This document shows, piece by piece, positions 37,225 through 45,200 of a stretch of DNA of 60,087 bases. Positions within the stretch are counted from its first letter, which is position 1, and each line of letters opens with the position of its first letter. Both the position numbers and the translations under genes were made by a program. The notes below the pieces were generated by a model that was given only the letters and a program-made list of their open reading frames with translations, was not told where the DNA came from and made no database searches. Source of the DNA: Thermaceae bacterium (lineage in GTDB: Bacteria > Deinococcota > Deinococci > Deinococcales > Thermaceae); contig JADMIM010000011.1 of the NCBI GenBank assembly GCA_015478585.1, forward strand, positions 1-60,087. Direction: 5' to 3'.

Positions 37225-39270
37225 ATGAAACTGGCCAGCTATACCAATGGGGAGTGGTTTACCGCTCGAGGCGCAGGAATCCAGGTGAGCGATGCGGTAT
37301 ACGGTGAGCCCATCGCCGAAATAAGCAGCGATGGGCTCGACTTCGCGGGGATGGTTCGCTTTGCGCGGGAGGTTGGCGGGCCAAACCTACAGAAATACAC
37401 CTTCCACGAGCGGGGCGCTATGCTGCGGGCAGTCGCGGCGCACCTGAGCGAGCGTAAAGAGGAGTTTTACCAGCTTTCGCACAAGACTGGGGCCACCCGG
37501 CGCGATAATTTCGTGGACATTGACGGTGGAATTGGGACTTTTTTCAGCTATGCCTCCCTGACCCGGCGCGAGTTGCCCAACCAGCAATTTCTGCTCGAGG
37601 ACGACCCCGTTTCCCTCTCCAGGGCCGGAACCTTTCTGGGGCGGCATATTCTCGTCCCGCGCGAGGGGGTGGCCGTCCACATCAACGCCTTCAACTTCCC
37701 GGTTTGGGGAATGCTAGAAAAGCTCGCTCCGGGGCTGATTGCAGGGGTTCCGGCCATCGTCAAGCCCGCCACCCAGACGGCCTATCTGACCGAACTGGTG
37801 TTTCGGCGGATGCTCGAGTCGGGGATTTTGCCCCAGGGTGCGGTGCAGCTTATCTGCGGCAGCACCGGAGATTTGCTCGAGCACCTGCTGGAGCAAGACC
37901 TGGTGACCTTCACCGGCTCGGCCTCTACCGGGCGCAAGCTCAAAGTTCATCCCAACCTGATCGCACACTCAATACCTTTCAACATGGAGGCGGATAGCCT
38001 GAATTGCTCCCTTCTCGGCCAAAGCGTGGAGCCAGGGGACGAGGAATTCGACTTGTTCGTGAGCGAGGTAGCCCTCGAGATGACCGTCAAAGCCGGGCAG
38101 AAGTGTACGGCCATTCGCCGGGTTATCGTCCCCGAGGGCAAAACCGAAGCAGTCATTAATACCCTGCGGGAGCGTCTGGCTAAGGTAGTGCTGGGCGACC
38201 CAAGCCAGCCGGAAGTTGGCATGGGGCCGCTGGTGAGCAGGGCTCAGCGCGAGGAAGTGCGGGGCAAGGTGACCCAACTCCGGCACAGTTCAGAGCTGGT
38301 GCTCGGCGGCGAAAATGTCCAGCTCAAGGGTGGCGAATGGGAAAGCGGGGGATTCATGGCCCCCACGCTGCTGTACTGCCCCAATCCGCTCAGCGCATCC
38401 GAGCCGCACGACCTCGAGGCCTTCGGCCCGGTAGCGACGGTTCTACCCTACAAGGGTTTAGACCAGGCCATCCAGATTGCCAAGCGGGGCAGGGGCAGCT
38501 TAGCTGGATCTATCGTGACCCACGACCTCCAAGAAGCCCGGACACTGTTTTTCGGCTGTGCCAGCACCCACGGGCGTATTTTGATTCTCAACCGCGACAA
38601 TGCCAAGGAGTCCACCGGGCACGGCTCTCCCCTACCCCAACTGATCCACGGCGGGCCAGGGCGAGCCGGAGCGGGCCAGGAGTTGGGTGGGCTGCGCGGA
38701 ATCAAGCACTTCATGCAGCGCAGCGCCGTCCAGGCCGACCCCACCACCCTCGGATTCATCAGCGGCGAGTACGTGCGGGGCGGGCAGGTCAAAGAGCCAG
38801 CCCTTCACCCCTTCAGGAAGCACTTCGAGGATTTAGAGATCGGCGAGAGCCTCCTGACCCACCGCCGCACCGTGACCGAGGCCGATATCGTCAACTTCGC
38901 CAACCTTTCGGGCGACTACTTCTATGCCCATGTGGATGAAATCGGGGCCAAGGACTCAATCTTCGGCAAGCGGGTGGCCCACGGCTACTTTTTGGTTTCG
39001 GCGGCGGCGGGGCTATTTGTCTGGCCCACACCGGGGCCGGTGCTCGCCAACTATGGCCTCGAGAACCTGCGTTTTATCGAGCCAGTTGGCATCGGTGACA
39101 CCATTCAGGCTCGTCTCACCGTCAAAAGCAAAAACGCCAAGGATTCCAAACCCGGCGAGCGGCCCACAGGCGTGGTTGCCTGGGACGTGGAAATCACCAA
39201 TCAGGAGGGAGCGGTGGTCGCGCTATACACGATTTTGACCTTGGTCGAGCGACACCACCCAGGTCGATGA
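37225..39270 (+). CDS. paaZ: PaaZ-type bifunctional enzyme (aldehyde dehydrogenase plus MaoC hydratase)
   Basis: This 681-residue fusion matches PaaZ, the oxepin-CoA hydrolase/3-oxo-5,6-dehydrosuberyl-CoA semialdehyde dehydrogenase of phenylacetate breakdown. Residues 1-~520 are the aldehyde dehydrogenase with E255 (NMEADSLN) and catalytic C294 ([10 protein letters not shown]). Residues ~530-681 are the MaoC-like hotdog domain with its Asp/His motif in [11 protein letters not shown] and VAHGYFLVS. No other paa genes (epoxidase, ligase, isomerase) are present in the window. It follows E1 beta by 13 nt. It could be recruited for another CoA-aldehyde route, but the domain pair is specific. Confidence 0.88.
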   Translation: MKLASYTNGEWFTARGAGIQVSDAVYGEPIAEISSDGLDFAGMVRFAREVGGPNLQKYTFHERGAMLRAVAAHLSERKEEFYQLSHKTGATRRDNFVDIDGGIGTFFSYASLTRRELPNQQFLLEDDPVSLSRAGTFLGRHILVPREGVAVHINAFNFPVWGMLEKLAPGLIAGVPAIVKPATQTAYLTELVFRRMLESGILPQGAVQLICGSTGDLLEHLLEQDLVTFTGSASTGRKLKVHPNLIAHSIPFNMEADSLNCSLLGQSVEPGDEEFDLFVSEVALEMTVKAGQKCTAIRRVIVPEGKTEAVINTLRERLAKVVLGDPSQPEVGMGPLVSRAQREEVRGKVTQLRHSSELVLGGENVQLKGGEWESGGFMAPTLLYCPNPLSASEPHDLEAFGPVATVLPYKGLDQAIQIAKRGRGSLAGSIVTHDLQEARTLFFGCASTHGRILILNRDNAKESTGHGSPLPQLIHGGPGRAGAGQELGGLRGIKHFMQRSAVQADPTTLGFISGEYVRGGQVKEPALHPFRKHFEDLEIGESLLTHRRTVTEADIVNFANLSGDYFYAHVDEIGAKDSIFGKRVAHGYFLVSAAAGLFVWPTPGPVLANYGLENLRFIEPVGIGDTIQARLTVKSKNAKDSKPGERPTGVVAWDVEITNQEGAVVALYTILTLVERHHPGR

Positions 39271-39315
39271 GGGCTGACTCGAGGGAAGCTATCTTTCAGG
39301 CTTTTGTCAAGCCCC

Positions 39316-39344
39316 TTCAAAGCCTCATTGCTATGCACTATAAT
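39316..39344 (+). promoter_or_regulatory. Promoter of the BMP-family gene
   Basis: TTCAAA (39316-39321) and a consensus TATAAT (39339-39344) are separated by exactly 17 bp. A leader of about 30 nt with the ribosome site GGAGGAA (39372-39378) follows. This is the best-formed promoter in the window. Confidence 0.7.
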
Positions 39345-39381
39345 CCGCTCGGCGTAAGCCATAAATTAATCGGAGGAACGA

Positions 39382-40527
39382 ATGAAAAAACTCCTAATGC
39401 TCGCTGCTGCTACTGCCACCGTGCTGGGTCTGGGCTTGGCCCAGGACTTCCGCGTTGGTATGTCCTATGACGCAGGCGGCAAGAATGACCGCAGCTTCAA
39501 CCAGTCCACCTACAATGGCGCTCAACAGGCCGTTAAAGACCTGGGCGTGAAGTATTTCGACTTTGAGCCGGGCGACCCCAGCCAAGTCGGACAGGGCATC
39601 CGCAAGTTCGCCGAGGAAGGCTTCGATGCGGTGGTGGGGGTGGGATTTGCCAACGAGCCTAGCATCACCAAGACCGCTATGGAGTTCAAGGACACCAAGT
39701 TCGCCGTGATTGACGCGGTGCCTTGCTTCGACGACAAGACCAACAAGACCACCTGCCCCAATGCCGTAGGTCTGGTCTTCCGTGAGCAGGAGGGCAGCTT
39801 CCTGGTGGGTTATATCGCTGGACGGCTTTCCTCTACCGCTACGGTGGGCTTTGTGGGTGGAATGGACATCCCCCTGATTCACAAGTTCGAGGCAGGCTAC
39901 CGCGCCGGTGCCGAGGCCGCCTTCAAAGACCGTGGAGTCAAGGGTAAGGTAATTGCCAACTACGTCGGCAACACCCCTGCCGCCTGGAACGACCCCGGCA
40001 AAGCCAAGGAAATCGCTACCGCCCAGGCCCGCCAGGGTGCCGATATCATCTACGCCGCCGCCGGAGCCTCAGGCTTGGGTGTGCTGGACTATGTGAAGCA
40101 GAAGATGTGCATCAACCAGACCGATCTGCCCTCGGGCACCAAGTTCATCACCAATAGCTTTGCCAACGTGCCCAAATACCCCGCCTACAGCAAAGCCTGC
40201 AACGCCGCCACCACCCGCCCGATGTTCATGGTTGGCGTAGATGCTAACCAGAACTACCTGGGCGACACCGACAAGAACCCCGCCACCCTCAACCACGTGC
40301 TCACCAGCATGATGAAGCGGGTGGATGTGGCCACGTATCAGTTCATCAAGAGCGTCAAGGACAAAACCTTCAAGCCTGGTGTGGAGGAGTTTGGCCTCAG
40401 CAACAACGGCGTAGGCTATGCCCTCGACGAGTACAACAAGGCCCTCATCCCCGCCGGTGTCCTGACCCGCGTGGAGCAGCTCAAGCAGGAAATCATCGCA
40501 GGCAAGATCAAAGTTCCCACACAGTAG
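39382..40527 (+). CDS. bmpA: BMP-family nucleoside-binding protein (PnrA/Med-like)
   Basis: This 381-residue extracytoplasmic binding protein belongs to the basic-membrane-protein family, which captures nucleosides for RbsA-type importers. The signal peptide MKKLLMLAAATATVLGLGLA lacks a lipobox Cys. The mature part opens FRVGMSYDAGGKNDRSFNQS, a family hallmark, and has GFADEPS-like GVGFANEPSITK and GFVGGMDIPLIHKFEAGY. Four cysteines, in VPCFDDKTNKTTCP and KMCINQ/SKACN, are well placed for two disulfides. A strong promoter precedes it and a classic terminator follows. The double ATPase gene downstream is its likely partner. Confidence 0.9.
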   Translation: MKKLLMLAAATATVLGLGLAQDFRVGMSYDAGGKNDRSFNQSTYNGAQQAVKDLGVKYFDFEPGDPSQVGQGIRKFAEEGFDAVVGVGFANEPSITKTAMEFKDTKFAVIDAVPCFDDKTNKTTCPNAVGLVFREQEGSFLVGYIAGRLSSTATVGFVGGMDIPLIHKFEAGYRAGAEAAFKDRGVKGKVIANYVGNTPAAWNDPGKAKEIATAQARQGADIIYAAAGASGLGVLDYVKQKMCINQTDLPSGTKFITNSFANVPKYPAYSKACNAATTRPMFMVGVDANQNYLGDTDKNPATLNHVLTSMMKRVDVATYQFIKSVKDKTFKPGVEEFGLSNNGVGYALDEYNKALIPAGVLTRVEQLKQEIIAGKIKVPTQ

Positions 40528-40546
40528 GCTCGCAAGCAAAGCCTAG

Positions 40547-40569
40547 CCCCGCCTTCGGGCGGGGTTTTT
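40547..40569 (+). terminator. Rho-independent terminator after the BMP-family gene
   Basis: CCCCGCC-TTCG-GGCGGGG followed by TTTTT has a 7-bp G+C stem, a stable TTCG tetraloop and a T-run. It isolates the binding-protein transcript from the ATPase gene. Confidence 0.9.
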
Positions 40570-40604
40570 GTATGGAAAGACCGTTTTTAGATAGATAAAA
40601 GCTG

Positions 40605-40631
40605 TCGGGGTATTCGTGGGAACCGCTCTAG
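40605..40631 (+). repeat. 27-bp dispersed repeat containing AACCGCTCTA, copy A
   Basis: The segment TCGGGGTATTCGTGGGAACC then GCTCTAG matches the reverse complement of 59958-59984 at 26 of 27 positions. It lies between the terminator of the BMP gene and the ATPase promoter. Shorter relatives are at 4576 and 23241. Confidence 0.65.
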
Positions 40632-40670
40632 GTGAACTTGGCATTACTCATGGTTTCGTCTTCCCCCAGA

Positions 40671-40676
40671 TATAAT
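40671..40676 (+). promoter_or_regulatory. Consensus -10 box of the ABC ATPase gene
   Basis: TATAAT ends 6 nt before ATG 40683 with no ribosome site, indicating a leaderless message starting at or next to the A of the ATG. Confidence 0.6.
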
Positions 40677-40682
40677 CGGCCT

Positions 40683-42206
40683 ATGGCTGCGCATCAAGTC
40701 GGTTCTGTGGCTTTAGAGCTTAAGGACATCACCAAGCGCTATCCGCTGGTGCTTGCCAACGATCACATCTCGCTGGACGTGCGCTGGGGCGAGGTATTGG
40801 CGGTGGTGGGCGAAAACGGCGCGGGCAAATCTACCCTGATGAAAATCGTCTACGGGCTGGTCAAGCCGGACGTGGGTTCTATCTCGGTCAATGGAACCCC
40901 CATTGCCATCACCGAGCCAGGGGATGCCATAGCTCAGGGCATCGGGATGGTGCACCAACACTTCATGTTGGTAGACCCTTTCACCGTGCTCGAGAATGTT
41001 ATTTTGGGCTCCGAGCCGGGCAGTGTCGGGCAGATTAATCTGGCCCAGGCTAGAGCCGAAGTCAGCGCGTTGATGAAAGACCTCGAGTTCAAGCTGCCTC
41101 TAGACACCCCGGTAGAAGAACTCCCGGTGGGCCTTCAGCAGCGCGTGGAAATCCTAAAGGCACTCTACCGCAAAGCCCATATCCTCATTCTGGACGAGCC
41201 TACGGCGGTGCTCACGCCGCAGGAGGCCGACGAACTCTTCGACTTCCTGCGCCGCTTCGTGGCACAGGGCAATGCAGTTATCTTCATCAGCCACAAGCTG
41301 GCTGAGGTGGTCAAAGTTTCTGACCGGGTAACGGTCATCCGCGACGGCAAAGTGGTAGGAACTGTAGCCACCAAGGACACCTCGCCGCCTCAACTGGCCC
41401 GCATGATGGTGGGGCGCGAGGTTATCCTGAAAGTAGACAAAAAGCCTGCCCAGGTGGGACAAGTGCTGCTCGAGGTGGAGCACCTGAGCATTCAGGGCAA
41501 AGATCAAAAGCACCGCCTCAACGATGTCTCCTTTAGCGTCCGTGCCGGAGAAATCGTGGGTATCGCTGGGGTCGAGGGCAACGGGCAGACCGAGTTGGTG
41601 GAAGCCCTAACCGGACTGCGCCACTATCAGGGCAGTGTTCGCCTGGGGGGTCAGACCCTGCCCCAAAACGCCAGGGCCGTGCGCGAATGGGGCCTTTCGC
41701 ACATCCCCGAAGACCGCAACGCCCGTGGCCTGGTGCTGGACTTCTCGACCAAGGAAAACTCTATCCTGGGCGACCATTACCGCCCGCCCAACACGGGGTT
41801 TTTGGGCTTTATTGACAGCCAAAAGGTTGAGCAAGAAGCCAGGGAAATGGTCAAGGATTTCGACGTGCGCCCCCGCAGCACCGACCTGGCCGCGCGGCGC
41901 TACTCGGGGGGCAATGCTCAGAAGATTATCGTGGGGCGCGAACTTTCCCGCCATCCCAAGGTTTTGGTGGCAGCTCAGCCCACGCGCGGGGTGGACATTG
42001 GGGCCATCGAGTTTATTCACGAAAACATCGTCGAGGCCAGGGATCAGGGCATGGCCGTGCTGCTGGTTTCCGCCGACCTGAACGAGGTTCGCTCGCTCTC
42101 TGACCGTATTTTAGTCATGTTCGAGGGCAAAATCATGGGCGAGTTGCAGGCCAGCCAGGCCAGCGAAGAAAAACTGGGCCTGCTGATGGCGGGCATCGCT
42201 TCCTGA
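40683..42206 (+). CDS. Nucleoside/sugar ABC importer ATPase with two ATP-binding domains
   Basis: This 507-residue RbsA/NupA-type ATPase energises BMP-dependent nucleoside importers. The first domain has Walker [10 protein letters not shown], a Q-loop in GMVHQHFML and Walker [12 protein letters not shown]; its signature is shifted as usual ([11 protein letters not shown]). The second domain has a degenerate P-loop ([10 protein letters not shown]) and signature YSGGNAQKI, as in RbsA. The chosen start ATG 40683 is preceded by TATAAT and no ribosome site (leaderless); the frame extends to 40632. Permease genes, which normally follow, are absent from the window. Confidence 0.9.
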   Translation: MAAHQVGSVALELKDITKRYPLVLANDHISLDVRWGEVLAVVGENGAGKSTLMKIVYGLVKPDVGSISVNGTPIAITEPGDAIAQGIGMVHQHFMLVDPFTVLENVILGSEPGSVGQINLAQARAEVSALMKDLEFKLPLDTPVEELPVGLQQRVEILKALYRKAHILILDEPTAVLTPQEADELFDFLRRFVAQGNAVIFISHKLAEVVKVSDRVTVIRDGKVVGTVATKDTSPPQLARMMVGREVILKVDKKPAQVGQVLLEVEHLSIQGKDQKHRLNDVSFSVRAGEIVGIAGVEGNGQTELVEALTGLRHYQGSVRLGGQTLPQNARAVREWGLSHIPEDRNARGLVLDFSTKENSILGDHYRPPNTGFLGFIDSQKVEQEAREMVKDFDVRPRSTDLAARRYSGGNAQKIIVGRELSRHPKVLVAAQPTRGVDIGAIEFIHENIVEARDQGMAVLLVSADLNEVRSLSDRILVMFEGKIMGELQASQASEEKLGLLMAGIAS

Positions 42207-42338
42207 GGGCTAGAAGCCCCTCTGTCGGTATCGAAATTGCGTTCTGAACAAGATTTATTGCTCTGCAATTCTGTTGTCGTGGACGCAGTATGGCCCTGGT
42301 TGCTCCATGCGGTGAGGAATTTTTGCTGGCCTCGAGCG

Positions 42339-42344
42339 TAAACT
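42339..42344 (+). promoter_or_regulatory. Possible -10 box of the Rrf2 regulator gene
   Basis: TAAACT lies 20 nt before ATG 42365, followed by a weak ribosome site (AAAGGA). No good -35 was found. Confidence 0.3.
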
Positions 42345-42364
42345 GGATGCAAAGGAATCCGGTT

Positions 42365-42850
42365 ATGCGTTTGTCCAACACTGACATCTACGCCCTGAAG
42401 GCGCTGGGATACTTGGGAACCCAACCCGCAGGCACTTACGTCGGCAGCGAGGATTTGAGTGAGGCCACGGGGGTGCGCCGCACCTATTTGGTGCGTATTC
42501 TGGCGGCCCTGGCCAATCATGGCCTGATCGCCTCGAAAAAAGGGGTCGGCGGCGGATATGCTCTCCCTAAGCGGCCCGAGGAAATCAACCTGCGGGACGT
42601 GATTCGGGCGGTGGAAGGCCCTATCGCCCCGCTATCGTGCGTGAGCCTCAACTGGCCCCAAAGCTGCACCGAGGAAAGGCGCTGCCATGCCAGGAGTCGG
42701 GTCTGGATGCGGGTGCGCGACGCGATGCTCGAGGTACTAAGTCAGGCCACGGTAGCCGACCTGGCCAATGATTTTCGCCAAGGGGTGGATTACACGCTGT
42801 GCCTCGGGCACCTTCTGCACCCCAGCGAACTCCTGGCCCCACGCGAATAA
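42365..42850 (+). CDS. Rrf2-family transcriptional regulator with three cysteines
   Basis: This 161-residue winged-helix DNA-binding protein starts at ATG 42365, giving [18 protein letters not shown], the standard Rrf2 N-terminus; the upstream 25 codons in frame are unlikely. The recognition region is [32 protein letters not shown]. Three cysteines spaced C-x8-C-x5-C, followed directly by His, are placed where IscR and NsrR bind an Fe-S cluster. It stands immediately upstream of the sulfate-assimilation genes, so it probably controls them in response to sulfur, cysteine or Fe-S status, as CymR or IscR do elsewhere. Confidence 0.85.
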   Translation: MRLSNTDIYALKALGYLGTQPAGTYVGSEDLSEATGVRRTYLVRILAALANHGLIASKKGVGGGYALPKRPEEINLRDVIRAVEGPIAPLSCVSLNWPQSCTEERRCHARSRVWMRVRDAMLEVLSQATVADLANDFRQGVDYTLCLGHLLHPSELLAPRE

Positions 42851-42873
42851 AGGCCCCAAGCCTGGGGGGCTTT
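42850..42873 (+). terminator. Hairpin terminator after the Rrf2 gene
   Basis: AAGGCCCC-AAGCCTGG-GGGGCTTT makes an 8-bp stem (one G-U pair) starting in the stop codon. The T-run is short, so termination may be partial. Confidence 0.5.
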
Positions 42874-42895
42874 GAGTCGTTAGTTTTCAATCAGT

Positions 42896-42910
42896 TTACA
42901 AAGTTTGTAA
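42896..42910. promoter_or_regulatory. Palindrome TTACAA-AGT-TTGTAA, candidate operator of the sulfur operon
   Basis: This perfect 15-bp palindrome overlaps a -35-like TTTACA (42895-42900) upstream of the SAM-I riboswitch. The inner ACAA-N3-TTGT recurs at 45030-45042 before sat, again on a -35 element. It is a likely site for the neighbouring Rrf2 regulator, by inference. Two more inverted repeats follow: GATAGCC-TGCT-GGCTATC (42916-42933) and TTTGG-TATAC-CCAAA (42937-42951). Confidence 0.5.
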
Positions 42911-42987
42911 TTTATGATAGCCTGCTGGCTATCGGGTTTGGTATACCCAAATCCGGGGCTGGAACCAGCCAAACCCCGTTTCAGCAT

Positions 42988-43135
42988 CTCTTATCAGGAG
43001 CAGTGGAGGGACTCGGCCCATTGAAGCTGCGGCAACCCGTCGGACAGACCGCCCCATTTTCGGAAAGTCCGGCCCCGGTGCCAAATCCGACCCATTGCCG
43101 CTAGGCACAGCGCGGAGCAGTGGGAAAGATAAGGG
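42988..43135 (+). ncRNA. SAM-I (S-box) riboswitch
   Basis: This is a clear match to the SAM-I aptamer. The P1 strand CTCTTATC is followed by GAGCAGTGGAGGGACTCGGC, CC-ATTGAAGC, GCGGCAACC, a GGTGCCAAATCC segment and a closing GATAAGGG that pairs with P1. It senses S-adenosylmethionine and should shut the downstream sulfate-assimilation genes when SAM is abundant. After P1 comes a G+C hairpin (around 43133-43154, GGGAAGGGA-TAGC-TCCCTCCCC) that may be the expression platform; it lacks a T-run, so control may be at translation or through an imperfect terminator. Confidence 0.92.
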
Positions 43136-43236
43136 AAGGGATAGCTCCCTCCCCGGAAAGGCAAGGGATATGCAAACACCCAGCAGGCCCTATTTCCTCA
43201 CTAGCGAGCACACCGTCTGCCCCAGGAGGAACCCCG

Positions 43237-43800
43237 GTGAATAATTTCAATCATCCTTCGGCCTCACGCTCGGGCCAACTCAACGAAAATATTGGGTTTG
43301 GAGCAGGTGGGCTGGTGGGCGAGGTACGTCGTCCTGGCATGAGCTACCGCATTCGCCTGACCTGGGAAAACGGGCGGCTGTGGGGGCGCTTGGGGGGCGC
43401 GGTGTTTGGAGAAAACCTGCACCTCGAGACCCACGGCAACCAGATTCTCGGCTCGGTAGCCAGCAGCAGCCGGGTACTATCGCTGCACGGGCAGCAAGAA
43501 GCAGGACGGCTAGAGTACCGCCTGGTGGGAGGACGAAACCTGTCGGGTTGGCTCGAGCTGCGCGGCAATGGCTTGGCGGGCCGAGTGTATGCCGAAGAGC
43601 AGTCCTATGGGTTTTCGGCGGTTCAGGGCGGAGCTTCTATCGCCCAAATCGGCGATGACTCAGAGGCTCAGCAGATCGTGCTCGAGTCCAATCCTCTACC
43701 TCCACTGGTGTTGGGAGCAGCCCTGTTGGCCGCAGATGTGGCTAGCCGCGAAGCCTGGCGGGCCTTGCTCAATAGCTATCAGGGCATCGCCGAGGGTTAG
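43237..43800 (+). CDS. Unknown protein, first gene of the riboswitch-controlled sulfur operon
   Basis: This 187-residue protein was not recognised. GTG 43237 is set by AGGAGGA (43224-43230); the longer frame from 43120 overlaps the riboswitch and is rejected. It looks soluble and beta-rich, with repeated Gly-containing strands ([41 protein letters not shown]) and a more hydrophobic alpha C-terminus ([20 protein letters not shown]). There is no signal peptide and no cysteine. It is the first gene after the SAM-I riboswitch and is 2 nt from cysC, so a role in sulfate assimilation is likely but unproven. Confidence 0.7.
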   Translation: MNNFNHPSASRSGQLNENIGFGAGGLVGEVRRPGMSYRIRLTWENGRLWGRLGGAVFGENLHLETHGNQILGSVASSSRVLSLHGQQEAGRLEYRLVGGRNLSGWLELRGNGLAGRVYAEEQSYGFSAVQGGASIAQIGDDSEAQQIVLESNPLPPLVLGAALLAADVASREAWRALLNSYQGIAEG

Positions 43801-43802
43801 TC

Positions 43803-44327
43803 ATGAGTGGCTTGGTGGTTTGGTTTACCGGTCTTTCGGGGGCGGGCAAAAGCACCCTGGCGACGGCCCTCGAGGCCCGTCTAAAAGCTTCCGGGCAGCA
43901 AGTTGAGCTGCTCGACGGTGACGCGGTGCGCGAGCACTTATCTAAAGGCCTGGGCTTCAGCCGCGAAGACCGCGACAGCAACATCCGCCGCATCGGCTTC
44001 GTGGCGAACCTACTTGCCAAACACGGCGTAACGGTGCTGGTGAGTGCTATCAGCCCTTACCGCGATACCCGCTCAGAAGTGCTGGCCCAGGCTTCACGAA
44101 AGCTCGAGGTTTTCGTGGATGCCCCCCTGGAAACCGTCAAAGAGCGCGATGTGAAAGGGCTTTACGCCAAGGCCCTACGCGGGGAGATTCCTCACTTCAC
44201 TGGAGTCAGCGACCCCTACGAACCGCCCCTATCGCCAGATGTGCACCTGCGCACCGACCTTTTGAGCATTGAAGAATGTGTGGAGCGGTTGCTTGAGACG
44301 CTCGATGAACGTGAGGTTGCGGCATGA
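43803..44327 (+). CDS. cysC: Adenylylsulfate (APS) kinase
   Basis: This 174-residue P-loop kinase phosphorylates APS to PAPS. The Walker A motif GLSGAGKS is at residues 10-17; [18 protein letters not shown] and [13 protein letters not shown] are diagnostic, and [11 protein letters not shown] and GLYAKAL follow. It lies 2 nt after the unknown gene and overlaps the reductase gene by 4 bp (ATGA). The reductase that follows has the Fe-S cysteines of an APS reductase, so PAPS made by this enzyme may serve sulfation or a side route. Confidence 0.95.
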   Translation: MSGLVVWFTGLSGAGKSTLATALEARLKASGQQVELLDGDAVREHLSKGLGFSREDRDSNIRRIGFVANLLAKHGVTVLVSAISPYRDTRSEVLAQASRKLEVFVDAPLETVKERDVKGLYAKALRGEIPHFTGVSDPYEPPLSPDVHLRTDLLSIEECVERLLETLDEREVAA

Positions 44328-44992
44328 CTGAGCCCCAGCGCTGGACCCCGGAAACCGAGCCGCAGGAGGTGATTTGGTGGGCGCTGAAAGCCCATCCCGA
44401 CCTGCTGATGACCAGCGCCTTCAACCTCAATGGAACCGTCCTGCTCGACCTTGCAGCCAAAGCTGGATACCTCGGCGAGGTGGTGTTCGTGGACACCGGC
44501 TACCACTTCCCCCAAACCCTGCAAACTCGAGACACTCTGATCCAAGGTTACCCACAGCTCAACTTTGTCACCCTCAGTGCCCATCAGCCCGAAGAAATTT
44601 GGGGCCAAGAGCAATACCGCAGCGACCCCGACGACTGTTGCGCGGTGCGCAAGGTCGCGCCACTACAAAACTATCTCGCCGAGAAAAGTCCCTCGGCCTT
44701 ACTCAACGCCCGCAGCCGCGACCAGGCCCAGACCCGCTCCGAGGTGGGTTTTCTCGAGCCTGGCAAACATCTACGAGTGAACCCTCTGGCTTACTGGACA
44801 CGGCAGAGGCTCGAGGCGTATGCCATCGCGGAAAACTTGCCGGTGAACCCGCTGTACTGGTCGGGCTTCCTGAGCATCGGCTGCTGGCCTTGCACACGAG
44901 CGGTGCGGCCCGGCGAGAATGCCAGAGCCGGGCGCTGGGCTGACCAGGGCAAGACCGAGTGCGGGCTTTGGGTCGGTGAAAAGGCGCTCTAA
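44324..44992 (+). CDS. cysH: APS reductase with 4Fe-4S cluster (CysH family)
   Basis: This 222-residue enzyme reduces adenylylsulfate to sulfite. The cluster cysteines C105-C106 (DDCCAVRKV) and C187/C190 (GCWPC) are the mark of APS-type rather than PAPS-type reductases. The catalytic Cys is C213 in KTECGLW. The motifs [13 protein letters not shown] and [13 protein letters not shown] bind the nucleotide. It overlaps cysC by 4 bp. A 208-bp gap with a hairpin separates it from sat, so sat may have its own promoter. Confidence 0.92.
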   Translation: MTEPQRWTPETEPQEVIWWALKAHPDLLMTSAFNLNGTVLLDLAAKAGYLGEVVFVDTGYHFPQTLQTRDTLIQGYPQLNFVTLSAHQPEEIWGQEQYRSDPDDCCAVRKVAPLQNYLAEKSPSALLNARSRDQAQTRSEVGFLEPGKHLRVNPLAYWTRQRLEAYAIAENLPVNPLYWSGFLSIGCWPCTRAVRPGENARAGRWADQGKTECGLWVGEKAL

Positions 44993-45029
44993 AGATGCAC
45001 CAACATGGGGAAAATCTTATGAAAAAGTT

Positions 45030-45042
45030 GACAAGTTTTGTC
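45030..45042. promoter_or_regulatory. Palindrome GACAA-GTT-TTGTC, candidate operator before sat
   Basis: This shares ACAA-N3-TTGT with 42896-42910. It overlaps the consensus -35 TTGACA at 45028-45033. The best -10 candidate, AACAAT (45053-45058), is 19 bp away, so the promoter is tentative. Confidence 0.45.
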
Positions 45043-45081
45043 TACAAAGCTCAACAATCCACAGATTTGCTCCTTCGTAGG

Positions 45082-45107
45082 GGCCAACCCCGGTGTTCGG
45101 CCTTTTT
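45082..45107 (+). terminator. Intrinsic terminator or attenuator upstream of sat
   Basis: The hairpin GGCCAAC..GTTCGGCC (one bulge) is followed by TTTTT. It begins within a GTAGGGGC repeat (45077-45084). It may end the cysC-cysH transcript or attenuate transcription into sat. Confidence 0.6.
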
Positions 45108-45200
45108 GCACCAGAATCATCTACACCTTGGGCAATTACAGCGGTCTGTTCCCACGATAACCTCGGCATCAGCAGTGGGTTCTGCCCTAGAGGTGGGCCG

